Source of the DNA: Ophiosphaerella korrae
Lineage: Eukaryota; Ascomycota; Dothideomycetes; Pleosporales; Phaeosphaeriaceae
DNA length: 64,000 nt
Reading direction: 5' to 3'
Assembly (NCBI GenBank): GCA_028456385.1
Contig: JALNQF010000069.1
Coordinates: 1 to 64,000 of the forward strand
Shown here one piece after another: positions 32,480 to 45,329 of this stretch. The notes beneath the pieces were generated by a model. It was not told where the DNA came from, searched no databases, and saw nothing but the letters and a program-made list of their open reading frames with translations. A program made the position numbers and the translations under genes. Position 1 is the stretch's first letter. Every line of letters begins with the position of its first letter.

Positions 32480-34340
32480 TTTATATTACCTAGCGTAGTA
32501 AATCTATAGGATTTTTAAAAGTTTATATTGTCTACCCTCTCTATATAAAACTAGATAGGGGTTATAAAGTAAAGGCCTTACTTTTAGAAAGTAGCTACTA
32601 TATCTATAAATATATAGAAAATTATCTATAAAACTAATATAATAGTCTATATTCTTTTTCTATATTAAATTTCTATAGTTGCACAGCCTAATAATAGAAG
32701 ATATTGTATAGAACGTGCTTTCTAAACTACTTAAACTATTAAGAAATTATTTAGATAAGGAAAATACTATACTTAGCTTATTAGAGGATTTTAGATATAC
32801 TCTTTTTATTTATCTTAACAAAAAGACTCGTATTAAAGACCTATAGCTTTCTAAAGAGCTAAACTACAAAATTAAAGAATACTATAAGGATAAAGTCTAT
32901 ACACAACTAAGGTTTCTATATATTAGAAGAATAATTAAGTAGGATAGATACTTTGCGTAGAAGGACTATATATTCTAGCTTAGATCTAGGCTTTTTAAAT
33001 CTAAGTCCTGTAAGCACTTCCTATGTAAAAAACACTAATCTAAACTATATCTTAATTATAACGAGGTTAAGGGTAAGGTAGAGTTAATAGTAGAAGATAC
33101 AAAGAAATTAGGCGTTAAGGCATTAAAGCAACTAGGAAGCATTCTAGAATAAGCTAAAATAGGTCTATTCCTAGGTAGGAAGAGTCTTGTAGACAAGAGT
33201 AGCCCTTTATCCTTATAGAATAAATATAATAGAGAGAATAAGGAGATCTTAGTAATAGATAAGAAAGAGAAGGATAAGGAGAAGGAGAAGGAGAAAGAGA
33301 AAGAGAAGGAGAAGGAGAAGGAGAAGGAGAAGGGGAAGGAGAAGGAGAAGGAAAAGGAGAAGGAGAAAAAGGAGAAGGAAGAGGAGGAGAAGAAGAAGAA
33401 GAAAGAGAAGGATCTAGAACTAATTTTTAAGGTTAGCAATATTAGAATACTTCTAGATAGAAGTATTTTATTTAAAAAAGAAGTAGTAGAGGAATAAAAG
33501 TTTAGAGTAATTAAGTTATAAACAAATAATAGAAAGTAGATATATATTTTAGAGAAAGATTACAAAGACTTAAAGATATAATTAGATAATAATAAGGAGT
33601 TATAAATTTTAGAGATAATAGGTAACTATTAGAATATTTAAATTAGAGAATAAGCTTAAAGGTAGTTAGCTACAATTAACTAAGTTTTACCTAAAAATTA
33701 CTATTTTAATATATAATTCTACTCTTTATGTAAGAACTAAGATCTTAGACTAATATTATTACGTTGCTACATAGCCCTATATAGGACTTAGTATAGTTCT
33801 TGCTTATAATAGTAAGAGGTATATTTATTATATATTAACTAGCTTTAGCTAGAGATTAAATTAAAAATATAGGGCAATCCTTAACTAAGCCTAATAAACT
33901 CCTACAGTTGTTAACTACCTACTATAATATATTAATATACTATCTATTCTAGAAATCTCTATAGTAGCTAAAACCTTGCTTATAGTTAGGAAAATATATA
34001 GTATTAAATTACTAAGGCTTACTAGTATAATCGCTATTACTTAAGAGGAACCTCTTACTAGCATTTTAGAATGCCCTAGTATTCTATATAGTCTTATAGT
34101 ATAAGGCTAGAATTTAAGTCTTAAAGCGTTTAGGGCATTTACCTACTATAACAAGATTAAGGTAAGCAATATACGACTTGTAATTATAAGAGTTAAAGTT
34201 AATCCTATCCTAGTATAATAGAAATATTAACTCTAAGTAAAGGCTATCTACATAGTTTTTATTAATAAAGGACTTCTCTAGAAGTAAATAGCGTATTAAA
34301 GCTCCTTTAGCTTAAGCTTTATAATTTAAATAATTAAATC
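32480..34340 (+). pseudogene. Unidentified gene relic with a long Lys-Glu repeat
   Basis: A plus-strand frame, with stops ignored, runs for well over 1 kb. It contains ENTILSLLEDFRYTLFI, then LNKKTRIKDLQLSKELNYKI (about 32760-32880), a basic part, and LGVKALKQLGSILEQAKIGL (about 33110-33165). Then come a Lys-Glu repeat of about 50 residues (33260-33420) and RILLDRSILFKKEVVEEQKF and YILEKDYKDLKIQLDNNKEL (about 33440-33605; some Gln are stops). I recognise no domain. A nuclear or RNA-associated disordered protein, or a Gag-like protein, is possible. The purine-only repeat has been spared by RIP because it contains no CA or TG. Confidence 0.45.
33256..33422. repeat. Purine-rich (gagaag/gaaaag) repeat
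   Basis: Near-uninterrupted purine tract of gag/aag triplets, for example gagaaggagaaggagaagga. It has no pyrimidine over long runs, so it lacks any CA or TG target for RIP. It lies in frame within the unidentified relic and encodes alternating Lys and Glu. The antisense frame gives a 127-codon Ser/Phe-rich open frame that is a by-product. Confidence 0.85.
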
Positions 34341-35220
34341 CAAGGGCTTTTTACGCTAACGCTTATAGTATTTTGTTACTTAAGTCCTAATATAATAGAA
34401 GGAGATCTAGAACTAGGATAGAACTATAGCGCATAGTTGTATCCCCTGCTAACATCTAGAACCCTTTAGGAAAGGTAGTAATATTATCTCCTAAAAGGAA
34501 ATAATAACTACTTTTGTATTAAAAACGATCAATATTTAACCTATTCTATGTACATTAACATACTGCTAACCTATAGAACTATCTCTATAGTTCTATTCGT
34601 GTAGGTAAATATAAGAGGTAGAGTCTAGTAAGTAAATATATCTTGTATAATAGCATACAATATATAGCTAGACAGAAAAAGGTTATTGTAATTTAAAGAA
34701 AAGCTTAAGTTAATAGTAAATTAGCCTTTATATACCTATTTACTAGTATAATATATACTTTGCCCTCTATACAATATATATGCGTACTAAGATAGCTTTC
34801 CTAGTAAGACAATTAGGTTAATTTAGAAAATACCTAGCCGAGAATAACATAAGAGGCGCTAAAAGGTATTAGTAACAAGAATAAAAGATATTAAAACGAT
34901 GTATAGTCTTGCGTATATTATAACTTAGCAATTAATTTAGCCCCTACCTAAGCTATTTAAATCTAGATCGTAGCACTATAATTAAAAGCCTACCTAATAA
35001 ATGTAAAAATTAATAGTTTACCTTTTCTTACTCTATAGATCGTTTACCTCTTTCTAAAACTAATACTAGGTAGAGTATATTATTTGCACTTCTAAGAGTA
35101 ATTCTACAAATTTTGTAGTTAGTAGTAGACTATATACCTTAAGAACACTCTAATAGAAGCGCTTCTATATTATAGTAGAATTAAGTTATAGTTTTATAGG
35201 TATAAGTAACTATAAACGAG
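34340..35220. other. Spacer, nothing recognised
   Basis: AT-rich, with no clear frame, repeat or RNA. A short near-palindrome (ctatagaactatctctatagttctat) lies near 34573. Confidence 0.35.
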
Positions 35221-35229
35221 TTTGCACTC

Positions 35230-36530
35230 TCTACGCTGTTAATAAAGGTATTAAAGATTGTAAACGCGTTAGCTCTTTAATATATATTAGCTCTCGAGTA
35301 TATATCGGCTCTAATTTGAACCTAATAGTTTAGGCTCTTGTACGCCTAGATTTTACGTAGACTACCTTATTATTGTTGTTGCTATTATCTATTATTTTCT
35401 TAAGTAGAGGTAGTCTATATTCTAGGTTACTTATGTAAGCTTCTTTAAATCTATTCTCTAATTTAACTATAGTATTATACAATTATATTATTCTTGTATA
35501 GTTGTCTCTTCCCTCCTAAATCTATAATATAGTCGACTAAGTTTTATAACTAAAGCTAACTTTATTTAGTAAGTTAAAATCTCTATATTTGCTTTCGCGA
35601 AGGTAGATATAGCAATAAATATTTAGCTACTATTTATAGTAATAAGGAGACAGTACTTTAATATCTATATCGTGTCTAACACTTTATTTTCTATCCTAAT
35701 ATACTATAAGAATTTTAACTTTAGAAAGGATATTACTAGTAACTTATTAAAGTATAGAGTTATACTTAGAAAGCGCAATAATGTTCTCTATAATGCGATT
35801 AGGATAGTATATAATAAGGTTTCCCTCTATATTAGTTAGGTTTCTTAGGAGTGTTAATCTAATAAGGCCGCTAAAAATCCCTTTAGATCCTAAAGAAACT
35901 ACATATCGATAAGCCCTACCTAACTATACATAGCTAATAGCCCGCTATTCTAGATAGTAAATTAGGTTATTAATATATTAGCCGTTAAGGTTAATACCCT
36001 ATTATACACCTTGTGCATCTGTAACAACTTCTGTAAGCTTAGTCTCTACATTATCTTCTTGCTTAATATCTAGAATATTATTCGTATTATTCGCATTATT
36101 TATATTGTTTGTATTGTTTATATTATTTAAACTGTTTAAATTGTTTAAATTACTTGCATTGTTTAAATTGCTTGTATTATTTATATTCTTTAGATTATTT
36201 AAATTATTTATATTGTTTGTACTATTCCTATTTTTTGCATCGTTTCTATTGTTCGCATCGTTCCTATTACTTGTATTATTTGTATTATCTAAGTTAATTA
36301 TAGGGAAAGTTACTAGGTTAGAGCTAAGATCTATATCTCTTAAGTCGCGAGGCACCTCTACTTGCAGCTTATAGCCTAGCCCCTTTATTTTATCTATAAC
36401 TTAGAAATACTCTTCTTTGTTCTATAACTAAGAACTTAACTTAAGTAGAGTCTTACGTTTATCTAAAAGTTTCTAAAGCTTTTCTTCTTTATCTCCTCCC
36501 TTATTATTAGCCCTTTTTTTTTACCTAGTA
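35230..36530 (-). pseudogene. Unidentified gene relic with Asn-rich tract
   Basis: Minus strand. From about 36520 the frame reads GGDKEEKLQKLLDKRKTLLK, EVPRDLRDIDLSSNLVTFPI (about 36300-36360), then an Asn-rich repeat (units such as NNINNLNNLNN and NRNDANN) of about 75 residues (36080-36290). It ends near 36003 in that frame, where DAQGV precedes a stop. A further protein-like part (KGFLAALLDQHSQET, LRFLSITLYFNKLLVI, IFIAISTFAKANIEILTYQ; some Gln are stops) spans about 35520-35900, and a basic end lies near 35330-35400. I recognise no family. About 117 codons at 36002-36355 remain open because AAY/ATT-rich repeats have few RIP targets. Confidence 0.45.
36080..36290. repeat. AT-rich coding microsatellite (ttattattt/ttgtttaaa units)
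   Basis: Imperfect tandem units of 9 to 12 bases such as ttgtttaaattg and ttgtattatttatatt. On the minus strand they encode the Asn-rich tract of the surrounding relic. Plus-strand open frames here (36105-36374 and 36109-36297) are low-complexity antisense products, not genes. Confidence 0.75.
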
Positions 36531-38170
36531 TTATAGCTATCTATTCTTATAAATTTAGTTATACTCCTGCCTACTATTTTAATTTATAGTATGTGTATAA
36601 TTAAGGAAATATTCTTATTAATATATAGTAGTTTATTCTATACATTATATTTATATATACTATACTATTTAGTTAACCTACTACAATTTATACCCTTATA
36701 TTTTAACGTTAGATAACGCTATATTCTATTCTTCCTTCCTTTCTAGAGCTAGGCTAGAAGGCTTTTTTATAGACGCAAGATTAAAGACTAAGGGTTTTAG
36801 TAAATATAGAGGTAGTAATTAGATATAAGCTGCTATTAACTTTGCAGTCTATTTCTTTTTAGGTAGAAAGTCTTCTAGCGCCTTTACTATTAGTACTAGA
36901 TATATAGATACCTTTTTTATAAGTTTAGTTTATTATAATAACGCTTAGAACCTACTAGTGTGTCTATTAATAGTAGCTAGTATACCTCTTTAGAGTTTAA
37001 ATTATATATATAATATTGTCTATTCGCTTTATAAATATATACCTATACTTTAATATTGTAATAGTAACTTATTTTATCGCCTTAGTAAAAATAATTCAGC
37101 CTCCTTTTATAGAACAATTCTTGTTCTAATCTTTTTAAGGCTATGTTGTTTAAAAAATAGAAGTAAGGTAGACGTCTCCTTATATAGTATTGCTATACAC
37201 TAGTACTAATTTAATCTTGTAGTACTAGCCTATATAAGCAGATCTATAATTCTAGGCTACAGCAAAGACAATAGAATTCCTACCTATTATAACAAGCTAG
37301 TATGCTGTTAGGACAATTAGACTAGCTTGTGTTTTTCTCCTTTACTCGATTATATCCTCTATACTCTTATAGCTTACTCCTCTTATCAATTATCTATTCC
37401 TAGAATACATAGTTTATTCGTCTATTACTACACTTAAACTAGTTAAACGCTAACTATTAATATTAGATGTACTTTTCGCGATTATTTACATTACTTCTAA
37501 CGCTATTTATAGTAGTATAGGCGTACACTCTAAACAAGACTTTAGTATCTATTGCGCTTCTTTACTAGCAACTAATATAGTTTTACTACTCCCTAGTACA
37601 AGCCTAGCTACTAATTATCTTTAAATATCTCTACAAAGTTATCGTAAGATTTATTATATAATTAGTTTAACAGCTTTACTAGAGGGTTTACTTTACGTAG
37701 GGCTAGAATTAACTAATTAAAAATAGAGTGTTAATATAGTATCTATTACTAGTATATTAGTAAGTTCGGATATACTCTACTACATGCTATACCTAACAAA
37801 ATATAAGCGTTTTCGTGCCTTAGGCTAATATATATTACTTTAATATCTACCTTTCGATCACATTTATACGAGATCTTTTATATAATTTACTTTAGTAGCT
37901 CTACTTTAATATGTATATCGCTCTAGCTATATATATATACTACTAATAGAACAGCTAGGGTCTAGGTAATACTAGAGTTCTACGTATAGGCTATTACTCT
38001 TACACATAGAAATATTCTAGTCCTCTATTGTAATTTTTCCTTTAGTAGGCCAAGAACAAGCGTTACAATACACAATGTCTAGAACTCCTTAAAGTTAGAT
38101 ATAACTATTCCTTAACCCTAGAGAATTAAGCCTAGTTAGTACATATACCTTACTATGCCTAGGCCTAGAT
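36530..38170. other. About 1.6 kb without recognisable gene
   Basis: A-T rich with no family recognised on either strand. A pair of short inverted segments (acaagctagtatgctgt and gactagcttgtg) lies near 37290-37335. Nothing else stands out. Confidence 0.3.
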
Positions 38171-38229
38171 TTCTATTAATATTTTAGCGTCATCCTTTTA
38201 TAGTAGCAGGTCTAGCAGCCTACAATATA

Positions 38230-39780
38230 TTAGTAGGGAATATTAGAGAGAGACACGATATAGAGGTTTAGATACAACCTATAGCTAGCTTTACAAAACG
38301 CCTACGTAAAGTAGCGTTTAGAGAGAATAGATCTATAAACGCGTTTATAGAGGGCCCCTATAGACGTAGATTTAACTTACAAGAGTTTAGTACTATAGTA
38401 TTACTAGTAAGTAGGATTAGGATTACTAATTATCTTCTATATATCTAAGAAGTAGTGCAAGACTATAAGTACTTAGTTACTAAGACAAGAGACTTACTTC
38501 TTATATAGTACGTGCAGAATAAAGAGTAGTAGGATATTATTAGAGAAGTAATAGATATACTTCTAGAAGAAGACAAGCTTATACAAGAGTTACATCTACG
38601 TATTTAGAGCTATTTAGGAGAGTTTAGTAAGGTATTAAGAAGAATAGGACCTAGTAGTACTCTAGATTACCTAGGTCTACAACCTACTCCTTATAGAGAA
38701 AGTGCAAGTGTTAAGCTTTACTAGTATATCTTATTAGCTAACTCTAGTTAGATTATAGACGTATATATATATAGCGGATATAAGGTGTATAACTAGGAGA
38801 GAAGCCTAGTTCTACAATATTAAAAAGGCACTAGAATTACAAAGATTAGAGGAGAGCTAGATATACTACAAATTATTAACGATGTACTTAGAATACGCAA
38901 AAGAAAGATTAGTATATATAGTATACTATGTATCTATAGGACTAAATTTATACAACTAAATTAACTATAGTATCTACTAACTAAAATATAAGACACGAAG
39001 CGTATAAAGCTATTACATAGAATATAAAGAAGGCTAATATACAATATCTAAAAGCTAATTTCTAACCTTAGGAACTAAGCTATCCTATAAGAAGGAGAAG
39101 GTCGCTTTCTATTAAGTGTCGTAGAATTACAGGATTAAATTAAGCCCTAGATAGATATACTAAGGGGTATTTTTTTATTAGATCTCTTGTAAAGTAGAAT
39201 AAATACGTTAAGAGCTTTACTCTATTTATTGCTAAATACATCTACTACGTCTAAAATTAATTTAGAGATAACTCTAATATTATTAAAAGTAGTATCGTCT
39301 AGTAGTCTAATTATACATAGATAAAGCAAATCCTATAACAATCTAGATATATTATCTTTAAACTTCTCTGCGTACTAAAAACATTCGCGATAAAATATAG
39401 CTTCTAATTATAGTTGCCTATTTTTGCAATTAATAAATTCAATATATTAGCTAAGATTTTTAGGTCGCTTAGACTTTAGTATATACCCTAGTTCTATATC
39501 TATAGTAGTAGTATAGCTACTATAATATCTTATAATATAATTAATCTCGTTCGCTTTAAGAGCTCTTTAATAAGGCAAAACTTTTTTAGTAGAGTCTATA
39601 TTAGAAAGAGGAACGATAAAGTAATAGTCTTAGAAACGCATATATATAGACTATATTAGGTAAGAAAGCGAGGTAAGAGCTGTAGTATAAATAAGTAGTT
39701 TACCTAGCTTTAGTTATACCCTAAAAAATATAGATCGCCGAAAGCTTACGCTCTTTCTAAAAACTAGATAGGGTTAGGAT
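38230..39780 (+). pseudogene. Unidentified long ORF relic, likely 5' part of the kinase-like gene
   Basis: One plus frame is protein-like over about 1.5 kb with no visible frameshift. It contains FIEGPYRRRFNLQEFSTIVL (about 38345-38405), IREVIDILLEEDKLIQELHL (about 38535-38600), EFSKVLRRIGPSSTLDYLGL (about 38617-38680), LDILQIINDVLRIRKRKIS (about 38855-38915) and VVELQDQIKPQIDILRGIFL (about 39120-39180; the Gln are stops). I recognise no domain. It runs toward the kinase-like stretch that begins near 39780 and may be the same gene. Confidence 0.45.
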
Positions 39781-40760
39781 AACATAGTTCGTAGTAATTA
39801 CTATCCTAAGCTAGTTAAAGTCCTAAAGCGCAAATTTAACAGCATTAATTAGCTAATTAATCTTATATTACTAAAACTTGTAACATCTTTACAAAATATA
39901 TATAAGGTCCTTACTCTAATTAACAAAGACCTAGTGCTATTCTACTAATATATACACATCTTAGATCTAGAAGGCGACAGGCTGTTTTGTATTGCGCAAG
40001 AGAGAGACTTAAAGGATAATAATATTCCCTAGCGAATTATAAAGATACGACGCAGTATTAATAGGACTATAGTTAGTATAGAAGAAGTATATACAAATCT
40101 TCTAAACATTATAAAGGTGTTTAGGTATAAAGGTTCTCTCTACATAGTATTCGAGCGGCTAAAGCTCCCTTTATCTAATATTATTGTTTCCTATTCTCTA
40201 TCTTTAAACATAGCTGCGATTAAAACTATTAGTAAAGAGGTGCGTTCTTTACTATATACTAGTATAATTCTAAGCATATACTAGTATAGGTACTTTAAGG
40301 CCTTTACGCACTTAGTAATATAGGGTTTTCGATACCTTAAGTATATTTATTAGATATTACTATATTAGATTATAGTAGTTATATCAAAGTTAGTAAGTGC
40401 GGAACTCTATCTTTTTATAGAGGGTAATAAAGTTAGAGTTTAATTAAGCTGTGTTTTAAAGACTAGAGGCAAATTATAGTATAGTTCCTTTCTAAACGTA
40501 CTTAAAGATAATGCTTTATAAACACCCTAACTATAAGGGACTAGTAAATAATCTAGATAAAGATAACTTTTTTAACTTTATAGATGCTGCTAGTAGTACA
40601 ACCTATAAAGAGCTTTAGATAGTAATTACTTCGCTTAAACTATAGCTGCAGCGCTAAGCTTATTTAGAATAATTTCTTGAAATTCGTAAAGCTAGAAAAT
40701 TCCTTAGTTATCTTCGTTTTAAATACAAAAGAACTAGTACTTCTACCTAACTATAATACG
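39780..40760 (+). pseudogene. Kinase-like protein relic (tentative)
   Basis: The frame reads ILDLEGDRLFCIAQERDLKD (about 39957-40016), then IRRSINRTIVSIEEVYTNLL, NIIKVFRYKGSLYIVFERLK (about 40110-40170) and a helical stretch ISKEVRSLLYTSIIL. The order xNIxxxxxxxxxxGxLYxVFExxxxxLxxI resembles the N lobe, hinge and start of the C lobe of the degenerate kinase-like proteins common in fungi. No clear HRD or DFG motif was seen (SKLVSAELYLFIEGNKVRV lies where the catalytic loop would be), so it may be a pseudokinase family. C-terminal frames to about 40760 are uncertain. Confidence 0.45.
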
Positions 40761-41430
40761 GAAGCCTAGATAAATAGCCTTAAAGAGCTAGGGGACCTGT
40801 CTCGCTAGTTAGTCGATATTACAGAGTCTTATTATATACTTTTGTAGTAGTTAAAATATAGAAGGAAGTATAGCTATATTAATCTAGTAATATCTATTAG
40901 CACGTAGCGAGAAGTACCTTATAATAAGAACATTTCTACTACTAAGCTATCTTATATCTCTCTACGAAGGTCTATTAAGCTATAAATAATAATAATTGTT
41001 CTTTAGCTATCTCTTTACTTAATATCTACGTATAGAAGAAAATATCGTAGTATTAGTAGTACTATTATTAATCTTGTTATCGTCTTAAAATCTGCTTTAG
41101 ACGCTATACCCCTATTTAACAACAAGTATTAATAAGACTCTAGATTTCAAGACTATAGTAAGGTTATTTAGTTATAAAAGAATTAACTTCAAAGAGTCTT
41201 AGGTATCTTATACTAATAGTTGTAGATTCTAGGAGTTTCGCCGAGTATAAACAGGGTCTCTTTCTACTAAATTATATTTTTAGCACACCTTAGCTAAATT
41301 AGTGTAAAGAATCTATAGTATTAAACTTTAGCGCTATTAGTTATTAGTAGCGTAGTACTAAGGGTGTTTATCTAGTTTGTCTAGTTTGTACAGTTTGTTA
41401 AGCTAGAAATAGATAGGTGTCTAGTTTATT
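40760..41430. other. Spacer upstream of the pogo transposase relic
   Basis: No gene was recognised. The 5' terminal repeat of the pogo element should lie here, but no inverted partner downstream of 43.28 kb could be identified by eye. Confidence 0.35.
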
Positions 41431-41439
41431 GTTTGCTGC

Positions 41440-43280
41440 CTAGAATAGCCTTATAGCACTACTAGCTGCCTTCTACTTACAATATTATAGTACATTTAAC
41501 GACGTAAGCTAATATAGATATAGCTAGTAGAGCATTAGTTAAACGCCTTCCTAATAGTATACCTAATACGTTCCCTACCTAAGTAGCTTATTTTAACGTC
41601 CCTCTTACTACTCTTTATACTCGTACGAGTAGTTAACCCTTAAGAGAAGTAAAAGCTATAGACTAGTAATACCTCTACTTATACAAAGAGAAGGCTGTCT
41701 CTAATTTCCTAATATAGTGTAGTATTCTTAGACAACCTATGCGAGTAAAGTATATACCTACGATAGCGTTTAGTATTACCTATTATCGACCTAAAGTAGA
41801 CAGGCTATTTAAGCCTCCTTACTATAGCTAGGCTAAGCAGTTTAAGAAACGTTAAATAGAGCTCGTTATAAGGAAGAACAAGCTATAGGACTAGAACTAA
41901 TATAATATCTATAATAAGGTCGTCTACTAGTTTAAAGTAATTAGGGTAGAGCTACATAAGCTAGGTATCTTTCTAGAAAACGTCTATAATATAGACAAGA
42001 CTAGAGTAATACTAAGTATGCTAAATTCTATTAGGGTCCTTATTAGTAAGGCCGATATACAACGTTATAGAGGCGCTTACGTTAAGCAGACGATAGTAAC
42101 TACTATTGAATATATCTTAGCTAATAGTAGGTGTCTAAACCCTATAATAATCTAGCCTACCTCAACCTACTAAGCTAACTAGACTACGTATCCTACCCCT
42201 AGTTAGGTATATGCGTACTCTAACTCTAGATTTACTAACTCTTATATTAGCTTGTAGTAGCTAAAGTAGGTGTTCGACCCCTAAACTAAATATTAGGCTA
42301 AGAATAGACTGCGACTCTTAATATAAGATAGCTTTAGTACGCACGAGACGTGTAAAATCCTAGAGTTCTATTTTAAAAACAATATTATCTTATACTATAT
42401 ACTCTCTTACACATCTTATAAGCTCTAGCCCTATAATATCGCAGTATTTAGCCTACTAAAAGTAGCCTACCGCGACTAAGTTAAATAAATAGACTAAGAG
42501 GGGGTAGGTATAATTAGTAAGTAGTATTTTACTTATCTATACAAACTTACAAGGGATATAGTACTAACAAAGAGGAATATCCTCGTAGTATAAAGAGGAA
42601 GTAGTTTATTCTTATTTAACCCTAATAGAGTTCTTGTAGATACGCTAAAACTACCTACTAAACTAACTATTCTAAGGGCTAATAAGAGCATAGAGTCTCT
42701 ACAATATAAATTAATACTAATACCTACAATACTAGTATTATTAGAGTCTTTAGTATTAATCCTTAATATAATTAAACTTATCCCTAACAATAACGTAAAG
42801 CGCAAAGAAAGGCTCTAATAGAAGGTCTCTAATACTACTCTTACCTTTCTTGCTAAGAATGCCCTCCTTTAGGATTAAAATAAATTCCTAACTAAGATAA
42901 ACAACAAAGGTAAAACCTAGCAAGTAACTAAGTTAATAATACTTAGGATAGTAAAGGTAATAACGTAAGACAACCTTAAGAAGGTACGAGTAGAGTATAC
43001 AGCAAAAGAAGCTAAGAAGGCTAAGACAAAGGCTAAGAGAGCTGCTAAAAAGGCTACTAAAGAGGCTAAGAGTACTACTCTACTATAAGTAGAAGAATCT
43101 ACTACAGGTAAGATATAGCGTAGTTAGAAGTAGAAAAGTACTATAAAAAGAGAAGGAGTAAATATACTAGAGTTAAAAGCTAAAGCTATATAAGTACAAG
43201 TAGGCAAAGTGCAATATAGAGCCTTAGAGGCAAAGATATACTAGTAGGAGAGTAATACTATAATAAATTAGTAAATTAAA
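41440..43280 (+). pseudogene. Near-complete pogo/Fot1-type (DDE_1) transposase relic
   Basis: One plus frame runs from the DNA-binding part (LFKPPYYSQAKQFKKR; some positions are stops) to the tail. ENVYNIDKTRVILSMLNSIR (about 41980-42035) carries the first catalytic Asp. VFDPQTKY, NRLRLLI (stop) DSFSTHET (about 42270-42350) carry the second. FKNNIILYYIPSYTSYKLQP and YNIAVFSLLKVAYRD (about 42375-42480) surround the third, now Asn. TKRNILVV then SLFLFNPNRVL (about 42570-42635) and a Lys/Ala/Glu-rich tail (about 42850-43200) close it. This is the usual length, about 600 codons. Such enzymes cut and paste at TA targets. Gln and Trp codons have become stops throughout, so it is dead. Confidence 0.9.
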
Positions 43281-43950
43281 CTAAGGTCTTTATTATACTT
43301 TTAGCGTATTTAAGCCTACAAGTTATAAGTTAGAGAGATTGTAGAAAGAATATAACTACTACAACTAAGCGTATATACTACTACAAGCTTACTAGCTACA
43401 CTCTTAGCTTATTAGCTTATATTATACTGTAATTATGTAGAAGGCGCGTTAAGATAACTAGGGTTATCTTGCTTAGATACGTAGGTACTAATTAGCGTAG
43501 CAACGTTATATAAATTATCTAATTTAATCCGCTATAGAGCTAATTATAACCTATTAGTATACTAGTCAAGGTATAGCTTACTAATATAGTATTATTATAA
43601 CTTTAGGAGTAATAAAGACCTAGGGTTAAAGTTATAGTAGGAGAGCCGCGCTATACTAAAAAGTAAGGCCCCTACTTCTAAGGCTACGAAGGTAATAACA
43701 AGATTAGTAATTTTGCTAGAGATAGTACTAGATAGGTAGAGGAAGACCTCTAGTATATACGACAAATAGCATAGTATAGATATCTTAATATAGGTAGATT
43801 TTTACTACTTTAAAGTGTAAGTACCTATAATTTTTCTTACTACGAAGTACTTCTCGCTACGTGCTAAGGGATATTATATTATAAGCGTAAAAAGTCTTAT
43901 AGTATACATATTAAAACGAATAAAATACTACTATCTAAAGCTAAAGTGTC
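43280..43950. other. 3' flank of the pogo element
   Basis: Coding-like in short runs only. The 3' terminal repeat should lie here but was not identified. No other feature was recognised. Confidence 0.35.
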
Positions 43951-43954
43951 TATC

Positions 43955-44620
43955 TTTTCTCCTTTTTTGCTACCTAAGTTATCTTTTATTAGCTATCTTG
44001 TATAGCTAGCTTAAGTACTTTTTTAAGATTTATAATTTTACTATCTTTACGTTAGACTTGTTTAAGCAAATCCTTATTGTTTCTCCTTAAAGTCTCTAGC
44101 TACTAAGAATACTCTATGTTATATTCCTTAAGCTTTATATTAGAATCTATACTATTCCCCTACCTAAGAGAAACCTTAAGATTACCTCTTACAAGAACCG
44201 CATTTCTAGCTAATTCTAGGATTATTACTCTTATACTTTAGCTACTATTCTCTTTAGCTACGCTACTATCTACTAGTTTAGCTTAAAAGTCCTTTATAAG
44301 ACCTTTAGCTTAGCTCGCTACTTCTTCTACGTACACTTAGGTAGTCTTTAAAGATTAATTATAGGAGGCTTCTATAACTATATAATTCTTTTAAAGCTAG
44401 GTGTAATAGCTATATAATTCTAAGGACCTTTAATTAATTAATTCGCTTAATTCTTGCTCCTACTACAATTCTTACTTAATCTCCTCCTTCTATTTATAAG
44501 TATAGCCTAGTATAGTATATATTTTCTACTAGCTATAGCTTATATTATAGTATTGTTAGAACATTTACTATACTAATTCGCTACAATAGCCTAGGTATTA
44601 AAGAGAAAAAGGCTGCTAAG
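43955..44620 (-). pseudogene. Unidentified coiled-coil protein relic
   Basis: On the minus strand the frame reads ILGYTYKQKEEIKQELQQEQ (Gln partly stops), ELSELINQRSLELYS (about 44390-44510), EASYNQSLKTTQVYVEEVAS, ILELARNAVLVRGNLKVSLR (about 44165-44225) and YSQQLETLRRNNKDLLKQV (about 44060-44115). Heptad-like spacing of Leu and Ile with many Glu, Lys and Gln points to a coiled coil of about 200 residues. No family was recognised; a tail-fibre or Gag-like function is not implied. Confidence 0.4.
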
Positions 44621-45320
44621 AGAAGTTGTTAGCGTATAATTAATCGTAGAAGGGTTCTTTACTACTAAGTAGGACTAGCTTTGTACTAGTGTATTATATA
44701 CATAATGTTAGCTTATAATTACTAAGTAAGTTAGAAAGAATAAATCTAGTTTTTGTCTAATCTTTAGCACTCGTTTATTTATATATACCTAGTAAGTAAC
44801 ACCTATTTATATTAAGGTAAGCTAATAGTTACACCTATTAAACTACTACTCGACCTAGGAACCAATTAATAGTTTAGCTCTAATAAGGAGTGCTAATTAG
44901 ATATTTAAGGAAGAAACATTATTTTTCTAAGGTATTTAGAGTCGCAGTCGCAAACATTAACAATATATTAGATTAACTTACTTTACAGCGATTAAATAAA
45001 ATGTATTCGATCTCGTTATTACTAGCGTATACTATTATCTATTAATGCTTAGTAATTCTAAAGTACAAAAAATAATATACTTACTAAGGGAATAGGGCTA
45101 TAGTATTTCCGTCGAGCTAATACTTTTATACGTTATTTAGGCTAGTTTAGACTATAAGTAGCCCTTAATTTGTAGAATAGAGCTAACTTTAGACTTTAGT
45201 ATAGCTCTGTATCTATTCCTAAAAAACCTGCTCCTCCTTAATATTATTACAAATTTAATGTTATATACTTAGGTTATAAGACCTTAGAATGTTTTAATTG
45301 TTGTAGAACGGAACTTATTA
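44620..45320. other. Spacer, nothing recognised
   Basis: AT-rich with no clear frame and no repeats shared with other parts of the window. Confidence 0.35.
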
Positions 45321-45329
45321 TAGACTCGA

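Noticed and set aside
33056..33439. 127-codon Ser/Phe-rich open frame on the minus strand
   Set aside because: It is the complement of a purine-only Lys-Glu repeat in a plus-strand relic. The frame is open only because the tract has no stop-forming sequence.
36105..36374. Leu/Phe-rich open frames on the plus strand
   Set aside because: They are the complement of the Asn-rich minus-strand tract and consist of low-complexity repeats only.
42533..42805. 90-codon open frame on the minus strand
   Set aside because: It lies antisense to the tail region of the pogo transposase relic, whose plus-strand reading matches the family. The minus reading matches nothing.
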